NCBI GenBank assembly: GCA_900696575.1
Contig: CAADHD010000016.1
Location: 104,910-168,909 of the forward strand
DNA: 64,000 bases
Source of the DNA: an uncultured Bacteroidota bacterium
GTDB taxonomy: Bacteria; Bacteroidota; Bacteroidia; AKYH767-A; OLB10
Reading direction: 5' to 3'
Positions 46,636-55,651 of the stretch are shown piece after piece (positions within the stretch are counted from its first letter, which is position 1; each line of letters opens with the position of its first letter). The translations under genes were made by a program, and so were the position numbers. Below the pieces are notes generated by a model that did no database searches, was not told the origin of the DNA, and worked only from the letters and a program-made list of their open reading frames with translations.

Positions 46636-47961
46636 ATGCAACGCACATCAACCCCTCCGGCAGTAATGACTGCCCAGCCTCATGAACTGAAAAGCAAGCA
46701 TGCACAAGCACTTGATACTATCAGCTTGATAGTAGAAAAACTTATTCCTATGGGAATAACACATCAATCGCCTGATGATGATTTTTTCGATGGGCGGTTG
46801 GTACATATTAAAGGTCGTGAAATGGTTAACTTCAGTTCATGCAGTTATCTTGGATTAGAGACCGATGAACGACTTAAGGAAGGTGCTATAGATGCTGTGC
46901 GCAGATTTGGAACTTATTTTTCTTCTTCCAGGGCATATCTTACCACCAAACTCTATGTTGAACTTGAAGAAATGCTTGAGCAGATATTTGAAAAGCCTGT
47001 TTTGCTGGGTACTTCTACTATGCTCGGACATATTTCAAACATTCCTGTAATAGTAGGTGATAATGATGCTGTCATTTTAGATCACAGTGTACATGCCTCT
47101 GTTCAGACTTGCTGCGAAATGCTGAAAGCAAGGCAAATACCTGTAGAAATGATTCGTCATTCGAACATGGATATGCTTGAAGATAAAATCAAAAGGTATA
47201 AAGACACACATGAGAAGGTCTGGTATTTTGCTGATGGTGTTTACTCTATGCATGGCGATTTGCTTCCGGTTAAGGAAGTTTATGAGTTGATGGATCGTTA
47301 TGATAATTTTTACCTGTATGCCGATGATGTTCATGGAATGGGTTGGACAGGCAAGCACGGCTCAGGTTCAGTGAGGGCACAGGCACCTCATCATCATAAA
47401 CTTTACTTAGCCACAGGTTTGTCAAAATCATTTGCTGCATTTGGCGGAGTGCTGGTGTATCCTGATGAAAAGATGAGGAATATTGTAAAGTATTTTGGCA
47501 AAACAATGACATTTTGCGCTCCCGTACAGCCGCCTAATTTGGGTGCTGCTGTGGCTTCCGCAAAAATCCATTTGTCTCCCGAAATCCATATTCTGCATCA
47601 GCGGTTGTTGAGCAAAATAAAACTCTTTAAGTCACTGGCCAAAGCGTATGATCTGCCAGTGTATTCAGATGCAATGACCCCGGTTAACTTTATTTGTATG
47701 GGTAAACCGGAAGCTGGTTATTATATGGTTCAGGAACTTATGAACCGCGGATTCTATGTGAGCATTTCCTGTTATCCGAGTGTACCATACAATCAGACAG
47801 GAATACGGGTGCCGGTAACATTACATCATACCGATGCAGATATTGAAGCTGTTATTAAGGCTATTGCAGAGATTTATCCTAAAGCTCTCGAAATTTCAGG
47901 AGCAAACATTAAAGATGTCTATCGCGCATTTAAATTGAAACTTCCTGAAGTAACTGCATAA
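46636..47961 (+). CDS. Alpha-oxoamine synthase (PLP-dependent), CqsA/LqsA/KBL-like
   Basis: A 441-residue PLP enzyme of fold type I that condenses an amino acid with an acyl-CoA. Seen are the MVNFSSCSYLGLETDERL start of the domain, DHSVHASVQ, the YADDVHGMGWTG aspartate region and the Schiff-base lysine K264 in TGLSKSFAAFGG. An N-terminal extension of about 60 residues precedes the domain. Possible products are a sphinganine precursor, 8-amino-7-oxononanoate, or an alpha-hydroxyketone-type signal. A response regulator and a membrane histidine kinase follow on the same strand, which makes a signalling role worth considering. Confidence 0.85.
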   Translation: MQRTSTPPAVMTAQPHELKSKHAQALDTISLIVEKLIPMGITHQSPDDDFFDGRLVHIKGREMVNFSSCSYLGLETDERLKEGAIDAVRRFGTYFSSSRAYLTTKLYVELEEMLEQIFEKPVLLGTSTMLGHISNIPVIVGDNDAVILDHSVHASVQTCCEMLKARQIPVEMIRHSNMDMLEDKIKRYKDTHEKVWYFADGVYSMHGDLLPVKEVYELMDRYDNFYLYADDVHGMGWTGKHGSGSVRAQAPHHHKLYLATGLSKSFAAFGGVLVYPDEKMRNIVKYFGKTMTFCAPVQPPNLGAAVASAKIHLSPEIHILHQRLLSKIKLFKSLAKAYDLPVYSDAMTPVNFICMGKPEAGYYMVQELMNRGFYVSISCYPSVPYNQTGIRVPVTLHHTDADIEAVIKAIAEIYPKALEISGANIKDVYRAFKLKLPEVTA

Positions 47962-48060
47962 ATGAAGGCAGCAGCCAATCAAAGCATTAAACAGTGGGTT
48001 TACTTCTTTGCCTTGATTGGAGCGGCTGAGTTACTACTTTTCTTTTTGATCTTTGTTTAA
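47962..48060 (+). CDS. 32-residue single-pass membrane peptide
   Basis: The ATG follows the stop codon of the oxoamine synthase with no gap. The peptide MKAAANQSIKQWVYFFALIG plus 12 more residues ends in LLLFFLIFV: a short basic, polar N-terminus and one hydrophobic helix of about 20 residues. It is too short for standard gene calls. The exact abutment and the clean membrane-helix composition support translation. No family recognised. Confidence 0.55.
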   Translation: MKAAANQSIKQWVYFFALIGAAELLLFFLIFV

Positions 48061-48117
48061 AATTCTTTTCAGGACATGTTCACGGTTTAAATTTTATTTC
48101 TCATTTTTACCGTGGAA

Positions 48118-48552
48118 ATGGAAAGTAAACCGATAAACATTCTTCATATTGAAGATGATGCCGTTGATTCTATGGTAATGGAACGCGCATTAAAAAAGTG
48201 CGATTTAAAAATGAATCTCTTCAAATCAACCAATGGAATGGAAGCGTTGGATATGCTGAGAGGCCTGAATGGAAAAGAAAAAATAAATCCGCTTCCGCGC
48301 ATTATTCTCCTTGATTTAAACATGCCTAAAATGAATGGCATAGAATTTTTGAGAGAATTGAGAGCGGACCCCGAATTGAGACATATTTCAGTTTTTGTAA
48401 TGACCACCTCCAGCGATGAACAGGACCGCACAGAAGCGCACAACCTGAATGTAGCCGGTTATATGATAAAACCTTTGACTCTTGACGGATATACAAGCAT
48501 CATTTCAGTACTCAATGCTTACTGGAAAATAACCGATTTAGGGCAATCTTGA
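48118..48552 (+). CDS. Single-domain response regulator (Rcp1-like)
   Basis: A REC domain of 144 residues: acidic pair in ILHIEDDAVD, phospho-acceptor D66 in LLDLNMPKMNG, TTSSDEQDRTEA, and K118 in MIKPLT. No output domain is attached. It resembles the Rcp1/CheY-like partners of phytochrome-type kinases. Start taken at the ATG (48118), two codons after an in-frame GTG. The histidine kinase gene starts 63 bp downstream and is the obvious partner. Confidence 0.9.
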   Translation: MESKPINILHIEDDAVDSMVMERALKKCDLKMNLFKSTNGMEALDMLRGLNGKEKINPLPRIILLDLNMPKMNGIEFLRELRADPELRHISVFVMTTSSDEQDRTEAHNLNVAGYMIKPLTLDGYTSIISVLNAYWKITDLGQS

Positions 48553-48615
48553 TACCGTAACTTTTTTATTTATCTTCGTAAAAAGTTTTGCAGAGTTCTG
48601 CCAAACCAATCAGAA

Positions 48616-50349
48616 GTGTTCAAAAAGTTATCAGACCTTTTTTCGCTTAAGTCGTTTTACAACACTTTAAACGACAATGACCTTGTTTCAAAGCAAAGGT
48701 TCAGGTTATTTAAAATTACCACCGCTTTTTCTTTCATCGTTTTTCTCGCATTTGTTTATCAGGCCGCCATGGTGCTTGATGGCAGGCATTTCACCCTTGG
48801 GCTGATTGTAATCCTTTTCTTGCTGCTTTTTATAAACTACTTCGCTATATCAAAACATCAAAATCAAAAGATTGCATATCTCTCTCTGGTTTTGATTCTG
48901 TTCACATTGCTGCATGTTGTTACTTATTATCAGGGTGGGGTAAGAAATTCAGGAATGTTCTATCTGGCAGGCATCATTCTTATTGCTTACATGTTGCTTG
49001 GCAATAAAGGCGGAAAACTGATGGCAGCATTGTCAATAGTTCATATCGGTTTCTTTTTCTATGCTAACCGCTACACCAATTGGATATCGTATGATTTTAT
49101 TGGCGACAGCGATTTTCTGATTGATCTTGATTTTCTGATTACAGCTACCATCAGCATCCTTGTGGTTACCGCTCAGTCAAATTACATTGAGAAAAGTAAA
49201 AATGCCATTATCCAGGATATTCTGGAAAAGAAAGAAGAACTCAAAAAACTTTCTTTAGTTGCCTCTAAGACTAACAATGGAGTTGTAATCACTGATCAAT
49301 TCGGAAAAGCAGAATATGTGAATGAAGGTTTTGAAAGACTGATGGGATTTTCCGAAAGTGAAGTAATTGGCCGTAAACCCGCTGATTTGCTGCATGGTGA
49401 AGAAACGGATCAGAATGAAGTTGACCGGATTAATAAAATACTGGCAAAAGGAGAAAGTGTATCTGCCGAGCTGATTAAATACCGGAAAAACGGAAGTAAA
49501 ATATGGATTCAGGAGAGCATTACTCCCATTATTGAAAACGGAAAACTTGAAAAGTATATCTACATTGAAAGCGACATTACACCCCGTAAAGACGCTGAGC
49601 AGCGTATGAACGAATACATGATCAACCTTGAGCGTACAAACCGCGAGCTTGACAAGTTTGCCTATGTGGTTTCTCATGACCTGAAAGCTCCGCTCAGGGC
49701 TATCGGTAACCTTACCGGCTGGATTGAGGAAGACCTTGGAGATAATGCTCCGGAAGGTGTTGTTGCTAATTTTAATATCATTAAAGGAAGAGTTATTCGT
49801 ATGGAAGCTCTTATCAATGGAATTCTTGATTATTCAAAGGCTGCCAAAAAAGCAGGGGTTGAAGAAACTTTTGATACCCGCAATGTAATTCATGATGCTT
49901 TCGACCTGATTGGCGCTTCCAATGAGTGTAAATTGATACTTGGCGAAAAACTTCCGATTGTTCATACCGAGAAAACAAAACTTCAGCAGATATTTTTAAA
50001 CCTCATTAACAATGCCATTAAGTTTAACGACAAGAAAGTAAAAGTGGTGGAAGTAGATGCTGAAGAATCAAAACACTTTTGGCATTTTTATGTGAAAGAC
50101 AACGGGCCGGGCATTGATAAAAAGTTTCATGAAAAAATATTTGTCATTTTTCAGACATTGAATGCGCGTGACGAGTTTGAAAGTACCGGCATCGGGCTGG
50201 CCATCGTTAAAAAGATTGTAGAAGATCAGGGCGGAAGGATTTGGGTGGAAAGCGAACCGGGCAATGGATCAGTCTTTCATTTTACATGGCCAAAATCGCC
50301 TGTAAGAAACTTTGAAGATATCTCTAAAGCCGAGTTCGTTCCGGCTTAG
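48616..50349 (+). CDS. Membrane PAS histidine kinase
   Basis: 577 residues. The N-terminal part (about 30-195) contains five or six transmembrane helices. A PAS domain follows (about 210-325; NNGVVITDQFGKAEYVNEGF, with a PAC segment IYIESDITPRKDAEQR). The HisKA domain carries the phospho-acceptor H354 in VSHDLKAPLRAI, and the HATPase domain shows NLINNAIKF, DNGPGI and STGIGLAIVKKI. The start codon is GTG (48616). Together with the preceding response regulator and oxoamine synthase it forms a possible ligand-sensing circuit. Confidence 0.93.
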   Translation: MFKKLSDLFSLKSFYNTLNDNDLVSKQRFRLFKITTAFSFIVFLAFVYQAAMVLDGRHFTLGLIVILFLLLFINYFAISKHQNQKIAYLSLVLILFTLLHVVTYYQGGVRNSGMFYLAGIILIAYMLLGNKGGKLMAALSIVHIGFFFYANRYTNWISYDFIGDSDFLIDLDFLITATISILVVTAQSNYIEKSKNAIIQDILEKKEELKKLSLVASKTNNGVVITDQFGKAEYVNEGFERLMGFSESEVIGRKPADLLHGEETDQNEVDRINKILAKGESVSAELIKYRKNGSKIWIQESITPIIENGKLEKYIYIESDITPRKDAEQRMNEYMINLERTNRELDKFAYVVSHDLKAPLRAIGNLTGWIEEDLGDNAPEGVVANFNIIKGRVIRMEALINGILDYSKAAKKAGVEETFDTRNVIHDAFDLIGASNECKLILGEKLPIVHTEKTKLQQIFLNLINNAIKFNDKKVKVVEVDAEESKHFWHFYVKDNGPGIDKKFHEKIFVIFQTLNARDEFESTGIGLAIVKKIVEDQGGRIWVESEPGNGSVFHFTWPKSPVRNFEDISKAEFVPA

Positions 50350-50369
50350 TTTTCGTCTTTGTTTCTGTT

Positions 50370-50618
50370 ATGGCATCTATAGAAAAACTATCAGAACTTA
50401 TTAAGAGCGTTAAAGAATTAAGTTCTGAGGAACGCGAACAATTTACCAGCGAGCTTCTGCTCATGATGATCAATGAATCTGGCAATGACTTTACGTGTCA
50501 GACAAAATCAAACAGCACTTCAAAACAACCCAATCCCGAAGCCGACTGTAAGGAACTGGCCTTTCTTCTTAAACGATTGAATTATCAGCATGATGAATAC
50601 ATCCATCGGATAATTTAG
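50370..50618 (+). CDS. Small hypothetical protein
   Basis: 82 residues, 20 bp after the kinase gene. The first half is a charged amphipathic helix (IEKLSELIKSVKELSSEERE) and the second half is Ser/Asn-rich followed by another helix. There is no signal peptide or membrane helix. It is probably co-transcribed with the kinase. Unrecognised. Confidence 0.6.
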   Translation: MASIEKLSELIKSVKELSSEEREQFTSELLLMMINESGNDFTCQTKSNSTSKQPNPEADCKELAFLLKRLNYQHDEYIHRII

Positions 50619-50761
50619 ATTCTATTCCCTTACCGTTTTTCTTTTTCATATCCGTTTTACCCGTCAGCTTTTTTCAGCAATCTCTCTTTCGCAAACCATA
50701 TTTAATTTGTTCATCCATTCGTTGAAACAACAAAGCTTTTTGCTGTTTCTATCTTTGCTTC

Positions 50762-52855
50762 ATGCAGATTTTTCCGGATGCCTCTTTGCTCACTTCAGAG
50801 TTTGAGCAGATCAGGCAGCGTTGCATCACTTATTGCCTCGGAGCTAAAGCAAAAAACAAACTAAAAGTTCTTTCTCCTGCTTCTGATTTTTCGGAAGTGA
50901 ACCGCAAACTTATTCAGGTGAATGCTTTAAAATCAATGATGGATTCAGGAATACGGATTCCTCTTGACAGTTATCCTGATCTTGATGCTGCTTTAAATCT
51001 CTTAAAAATTGAAAACAGCAGATTGTCATCCGAGCAGTTTATGCAGATAAAATGGGTTGCTGAAATGGCAGAAAACCTCATCAGCTTTAATGAGAATAAT
51101 AAATCTGTTCCTGAATTATTCGAACTTACAGAAAGCATCGAGTTCGAAAATGGAATTACTGATGAGATTGATAAAGTCTTTGATGCATCAGGGATGGTTT
51201 TGTCTTCTGCATCCGAAAATCTTGAGCAAATAAGAAAAGAATTACAGAAAAGCAGGGCCGAGGCAGACCGTGTTTATCAGCGCATTCTTAACCGTTACCG
51301 AAAAGATGACTGGCTTGCCGATTCTGCTGAAAGCTCAAGGCACGGCAGAAGAGTTATAGCCATACATGCCACCTTCAAAAGGGCAGCCCGGGGCACGATA
51401 CATGACATTAGCACTACCGGAAAAACTGTTTTCATTGAGCCGGAAGAAGCAATTGAAATTAATAACCTGATTTTAGAAAAAGAATATGAGGAACAATCTG
51501 AAATAATTAGGGTATTGCACAGGCTCACTTCAGTTATGCGAAGGTTTCACAGGCAGATTAGTGTGTACTATGATCTGGTTGCTGAATTTGATTTTCTACG
51601 TGCGAAGGTTTTATTAGCTCAATCCATGCATGCAGGCATGCCGCTGCTGAAGGAAAAACCTATGATCAGGATTGTAAATGGTTATCATCCCATACTGTAT
51701 CTGCAAAATAAAATGAACGGAAAGCCAATTGTACCGTTTTCGCTGAAACTGGATGAGCAAATCCGCATCATCATCATCAGCGGGCCTAATGCCGGAGGAA
51801 AATCGGTTTGTCTTAAAGCTGTGGGTTTGCTTCAGATGATGCTGCAGTCAGGTTTTCTTATTCCTGTTGCTTCAGAAAGTGAATTGGGAATTTTTAAGGA
51901 AGTCATGTGCGATATAGGTGATATGCAATCGCTCGAATACGAATTGAGTACTTACAGTTCGCGTTTGCGTAACATGAAAATTTTTCTGGAGCATGCCGGT
52001 GCCGACACATTATTCCTGATTGATGAATTCGGTACGGGAACTGATCCGCAGTTGGGCGGAGCATTAGCCGAATCAATTCTCATTGAACTGAATAAGAAAA
52101 AAGCCATAGGCATTGTTACTACACATTTCATGAATTTAAAAACATTGGCCTCACACACACAGGGATTGATGAATGGCAGCATGGCATTTGATGCTAAAAA
52201 TCTTGTCCCGTTATATCGTTTGATCCTCGGCAAGCCCGGAAGCTCTTTTACTTTTGTGGTGGCACAGCGCAGCGGATTACCGCATCATGTCATTCAACGC
52301 GCGCAGAGTAAAGCAGATAAGAATTCGTTAATGCTTGAGAAACTGTTGAATGAGGTTGAACGCGAAAAGGCTACAGCAGAAAAGTTAAAATCAGAGCTTG
52401 AGCGGAAAGAAAAGCTATCAGATGAGATTCTGAGTAAAGCAGAAAAAATTTCAGCCGAAATGGAACAGTTTAATCAGAAATCGGAACAGCAACTGGCTAA
52501 AAAGGAGATGATGCTGCTCCGCAGATCAGAAGAAATTATTTCAAAGTTCATTCGTGAGTTTTCGGGTGCGAAGAATAAAAAGGCAGTGCTTGATGAATAC
52601 CTGCTGCGATTTAAATCGGCAAAGGAAAAATTGAAGCCGGCCCACGATGAAAAGGCTTTGGCTGAAGAGGCAAGAAGGCGGCAGGATAAAATTAAAGTAG
52701 GAACCGAGGTAACCCTCCATAACGGAAGGACTAAGGGCATTATCAGAGAAATCAAGAACGGAAAGGCACTCGTTCAGTTCGGAGCCATGAAAGTTCACTG
52801 CGAGCTTAAGAATTTATATCCTTATGAAACGGAACATGCCAGAAAAAAGCAATAG
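50762..52855 (+). CDS. mutS2: MutS2-like ATPase lacking the Smr nuclease domain
   Basis: 697 residues. The MutS core is present: helical clamp region with RHGRRVIAIHATFKRAARGTIHD, Walker A ISGPNAGGKSV, LSTYSSRLRNM, Walker B TLFLIDEFGTGTDP and the TTHF switch. A coiled coil (about 515-615) and a KOW-like end (VTLHNGRTKGIIREIKNG) follow. The usual C-terminal Smr endonuclease domain of about 80-90 residues is missing. In Bacillus the homologue acts on collided ribosomes or recombination intermediates; without Smr this protein would be only the ATPase/clamp part. Confidence 0.9.
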   Translation: MQIFPDASLLTSEFEQIRQRCITYCLGAKAKNKLKVLSPASDFSEVNRKLIQVNALKSMMDSGIRIPLDSYPDLDAALNLLKIENSRLSSEQFMQIKWVAEMAENLISFNENNKSVPELFELTESIEFENGITDEIDKVFDASGMVLSSASENLEQIRKELQKSRAEADRVYQRILNRYRKDDWLADSAESSRHGRRVIAIHATFKRAARGTIHDISTTGKTVFIEPEEAIEINNLILEKEYEEQSEIIRVLHRLTSVMRRFHRQISVYYDLVAEFDFLRAKVLLAQSMHAGMPLLKEKPMIRIVNGYHPILYLQNKMNGKPIVPFSLKLDEQIRIIIISGPNAGGKSVCLKAVGLLQMMLQSGFLIPVASESELGIFKEVMCDIGDMQSLEYELSTYSSRLRNMKIFLEHAGADTLFLIDEFGTGTDPQLGGALAESILIELNKKKAIGIVTTHFMNLKTLASHTQGLMNGSMAFDAKNLVPLYRLILGKPGSSFTFVVAQRSGLPHHVIQRAQSKADKNSLMLEKLLNEVEREKATAEKLKSELERKEKLSDEILSKAEKISAEMEQFNQKSEQQLAKKEMMLLRRSEEIISKFIREFSGAKNKKAVLDEYLLRFKSAKEKLKPAHDEKALAEEARRRQDKIKVGTEVTLHNGRTKGIIREIKNGKALVQFGAMKVHCELKNLYPYETEHARKKQ

Positions 52856-52955
52856 TAACTCCAATGTTATCTGGAACCGGTTTTACCTTTTGGTACTTGT
52901 ATTCCTGATTATTCAGATTATCTTATACACCTGGCTTACCCGCTTTTACTCATGA
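52836..52955 (+). CDS. 39-residue membrane peptide coupled to the symporter
   Basis: An ATG inside the 3' end of mutS2 opens 39 codons (MPEKSNSNSNVIWNRFYLLV, then a hydrophobic stretch ending LYTWLTRFYS). The stop TGA overlaps the symporter start in an ATGA arrangement, a sign of translational coupling. One membrane helix is predicted by eye. Short partner peptides of this kind are often encoded before sodium:solute symporters, so I take it as real. Confidence 0.65.
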   Translation: MPEKSNSNSNVIWNRFYLLVLVFLIIQIILYTWLTRFYS

Positions 52956-54637
52956 GCAGTATTGATTGGGCCGTCCTTTTTCTGAGCATTGCTGCTATTG
53001 TTTGGTATGGCATTTGGCGAAGCCGTCATCATCATAACCTTGACAGTTTTCTGGTTGCTAACCGTCAGTTGCCATGGTACAGCGTATGTCTTAGTGTGAT
53101 GGCCACCCAAGCCAGCGCCATTACTTTTCTTTCTCTGCCGGGCCAGGCATATCATGACGGCATGCGTTTTCTTCAGTTCTATTTCGGATTGCCGCTGGCT
53201 ATGATTATCATTTGTGTTACGTTTATTCCGGCTTTTTCAAAGCTGAATATCTATACTGCGTACGAGTTTCTCGAAAAACGATTCGATCATAAAACCCGTG
53301 TTTTCACTTCTGTTCTCTTTCTCCTGTCACGCGGAATCTCTACCGGCATTTCCATTTATGCACCGGCCATTGTGTTATCTGTTATTCTGAATGTAAGCAT
53401 CACCGCTACCACAGTTTTTATCGGAAGTTTAGTGATTGTTTATACCGTTTATGGTGGCACACGCGCTGTATCTTACAGCCAGACGTTGCAAATAGGAATT
53501 ATTTTTTTCGGAATCGCTGCTGCAGGATTCATTGCCGTTAAACTTATGCCTGCGGGTGTAACCCTGCATGATTCTTTAAAACTGGCAGGCGCCACCGGAA
53601 AAATGAATTTGATTGATTTTTCGTTTGACTGGAACAACCGATACAACATCTGGTCGGGAATTATCGGTGGTTTGTTTCTTCAGCTTTCCTACTTTGGAAC
53701 CGATCAATCTCAGGTTGGCCGTTACCTGACAGGCAGTTCTGCTGCTCAGAGTAAAATAGGAATGATTGCCAATGGACTTGTGAAAATTCCCATGCAGTTT
53801 TTTATTCTGCTTATCGGTATTCTCGTTTTCTCTTTTTATCAGTTTAATTCCTCTCCGTTTTTCTTTAATCCCGAACAGGAAAGGATTGCGTTGACGAGTG
53901 AAGCTGCCGGTGAGTACCGCAAGCTTGCCATTTCGCATGGAGTTTTAAATGAGAAGAAAACCGAAACTGCCGGCAAAGCTATTCAGGCACTAAAGGCCGA
54001 TGATGAAATCAATTTCAGAAAATATGCCGGTGAATTAAAAGCGATAAATGATCAGGCTCAAACACTACGTGGTGAGGCCAAAAAAATTATTGCACGTACA
54101 CACAGCGATACCAACGATACCAATTATGTTTTTCTTTATTTCGTACGAAGTCACTTTCCTGTCGGATTTATCGGACTGCTTATGGCTGTAATCTTTCTTG
54201 CTTCCATGGGCTCTCTTGCTGCCGGACTTAACTCACTGGCATCATCAACGGCCGTAGATATTTATATGCGCTCGGTAAACAAAACCGGAACAGATAAGCA
54301 CAACCTGTTTTTTTCAAGAACAGCAACCTTGTTCTGGGGAGTGTTTTGCATCATAAGTGCTTTGTATGCCGGTAAAGCCGGAAACCTGATTGAAGTGGTA
54401 AACATTATAGGTTCTGTCTTTTACGGAACCATTCTGGGAGTTTTTCTTGTGGCGTTTTACATAAAACGGGTTAACGGCAACGAAGTGTTTTATGCAGCCC
54501 TTGTAGCTGAAGCCGGTGTGGTTTATTGCTGGTACTATGATGTTATGGCTTTTCTTTGGCTGAATGTTGCCGGCTGCCTGGCCGTGGCAGCGTTATCTCT
54601 GATTTTTTATTGGCTGAGAATTTTCAGAAGAGCATAA
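52952..54637 (+). CDS. Sodium:solute symporter family transporter
   Basis: A 561-residue SSS-family membrane protein with about 13 helices. Signature segments are NLDSFLVANRQLPWYSVCLSVMATQASAITFL at the first helices, YTVYGGTRAVSYSQTLQ, FGTDQSQVGRYLTG and ASMGSLAAGLNSLASSTAVDIY. A soluble insertion (about 305-390) containing EQERIALTSEAAGEYRK and coiled-coil-like sequence interrupts the core. The substrate is not deducible; sugars, organic acids or sialic acid are all possible. Confidence 0.91.
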   Translation: MSSIDWAVLFLSIAAIVWYGIWRSRHHHNLDSFLVANRQLPWYSVCLSVMATQASAITFLSLPGQAYHDGMRFLQFYFGLPLAMIIICVTFIPAFSKLNIYTAYEFLEKRFDHKTRVFTSVLFLLSRGISTGISIYAPAIVLSVILNVSITATTVFIGSLVIVYTVYGGTRAVSYSQTLQIGIIFFGIAAAGFIAVKLMPAGVTLHDSLKLAGATGKMNLIDFSFDWNNRYNIWSGIIGGLFLQLSYFGTDQSQVGRYLTGSSAAQSKIGMIANGLVKIPMQFFILLIGILVFSFYQFNSSPFFFNPEQERIALTSEAAGEYRKLAISHGVLNEKKTETAGKAIQALKADDEINFRKYAGELKAINDQAQTLRGEAKKIIARTHSDTNDTNYVFLYFVRSHFPVGFIGLLMAVIFLASMGSLAAGLNSLASSTAVDIYMRSVNKTGTDKHNLFFSRTATLFWGVFCIISALYAGKAGNLIEVVNIIGSVFYGTILGVFLVAFYIKRVNGNEVFYAALVAEAGVVYCWYYDVMAFLWLNVAGCLAVAALSLIFYWLRIFRRA

Positions 54638-54662
54638 AAAAAGGGCGCCCGTTTGAGCACCC
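54636..54662 (-). terminator. Rho-independent terminator of the DUF2911 gene
   Basis: On the minus strand GGGTGC pairs with GCGCCC (one G-T pair) around an 8-nt loop and is followed by seven T. It starts 20 bp after the DUF2911 stop codon and touches the end of the convergent symporter gene. Confidence 0.8.
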
Positions 54663-54681
54663 AGGGTAGCAGATACCAATG

Positions 54682-55542
54682 TTATTTTTTTGCGGCAGAT
54701 GCAGCTTTTGCTTCGCTTATCAACTTATCATTCATTTTGATGTAATCATCATTTTTTTGAGCAACCGCTTCCGTTTTTGAGACTTCGGCATATCGGATGG
54801 CTTCTGCATAATTCTTCTGTTTCATTTTAATTTTTGCCATTACATGCGAAATCCAGAATGCTTTAGGATTATTGGCCATTGCCTTACTGCACCATTCGGC
54901 TGCTTTGTCAAGGTCTTTATCATTTTCATAATAATAATTTGCAGCCTGAAAGTAAGGTTTCTTGCTGTCGCCCATTACTTCTTCAATCTGTTTCATTACC
55001 CGCGAATCAATTTCTGTTTTCACCGGTATGCTGATTCGGGTTTTATCCCACATCAGATCAATACTGCATGAAGTGTTGGTTATATTGTTGATGGCAATGG
55101 TGAAGGTTTCCATTTTATCTGCCATTGCCGATGGTTTAATCTTAAAGCGTGCTGTTTCTTTTGTTGCATCATAATCGGCAGTATTGCCGCCTAATGTCAG
55201 ATCGCTGTAAAGCATTACTTCCCATTCATTCTGATTCGGGATGGAATACAATGCATACGTTCCGGCTTTAACCTCTGTTCCACTAATGTTTGCATCATCC
55301 GACAGGGTGATTTTCGTAGCCGCATTAGCACCGGTTCTCCAGATTTTTCCATAAGGAACAAGATCACCGAATATCACCCGGCCTTTCATGGAAGGACGTG
55401 AATATTCAATTTTAATTTCACCTAAGGCAAATGCCTGTGTTACGGTTTGCAACGGGCTGGGAGCAGGAGTTTTTAATGATTGAGCTGAAGCCTGAAAAAA
55501 CATCAGGCTTATAATTGAAGCGGAAAGAAGTTTTTTGATCAT
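54682..55542 (-). CDS. DUF2911 domain protein with C-terminal TPR-like repeats
   Basis: Signal peptide MIKKLLSASIISLMFFQASA. The DUF2911 domain (about 25-170) is recognised by SPLQTVTQAFALGEIKIEYSRPSMKGR, LVPYGKIWRTGANAATKI and KAGTYALYSIP. Helical TPR-like repeats follow (YYYENDKDLDKAAEWCSKAM, IKMKQKNYAEAIRYAE). 286 residues from the ATG at 55542. Widespread in Bacteroidota; function unknown. Confidence 0.9.
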   Translation of the reverse strand: MIKKLLSASIISLMFFQASAQSLKTPAPSPLQTVTQAFALGEIKIEYSRPSMKGRVIFGDLVPYGKIWRTGANAATKITLSDDANISGTEVKAGTYALYSIPNQNEWEVMLYSDLTLGGNTADYDATKETARFKIKPSAMADKMETFTIAINNITNTSCSIDLMWDKTRISIPVKTEIDSRVMKQIEEVMGDSKKPYFQAANYYYENDKDLDKAAEWCSKAMANNPKAFWISHVMAKIKMKQKNYAEAIRYAEVSKTEAVAQKNDDYIKMNDKLISEAKAASAAKK

Positions 55543-55632
55543 GATTTTTAGTTTTAGGGTGCGTAAATATAAAACCATTATTCTGATTTCAAATTCATAA
55601 TTTCATGTTCTGAATGTCGCTTCCAATTCTAT

Positions 55633-55640
55633 TACATTTG
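55633..55640 (+). promoter_or_regulatory. -7 element directly before kdsA
   Basis: TACATTTG matches TAnnTTTG and lies only 11 bp before the kdsA ATG, so a transcript from it would have almost no leader. Confidence 0.4.
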
Positions 55641-55651
55641 TCAACCGATTT

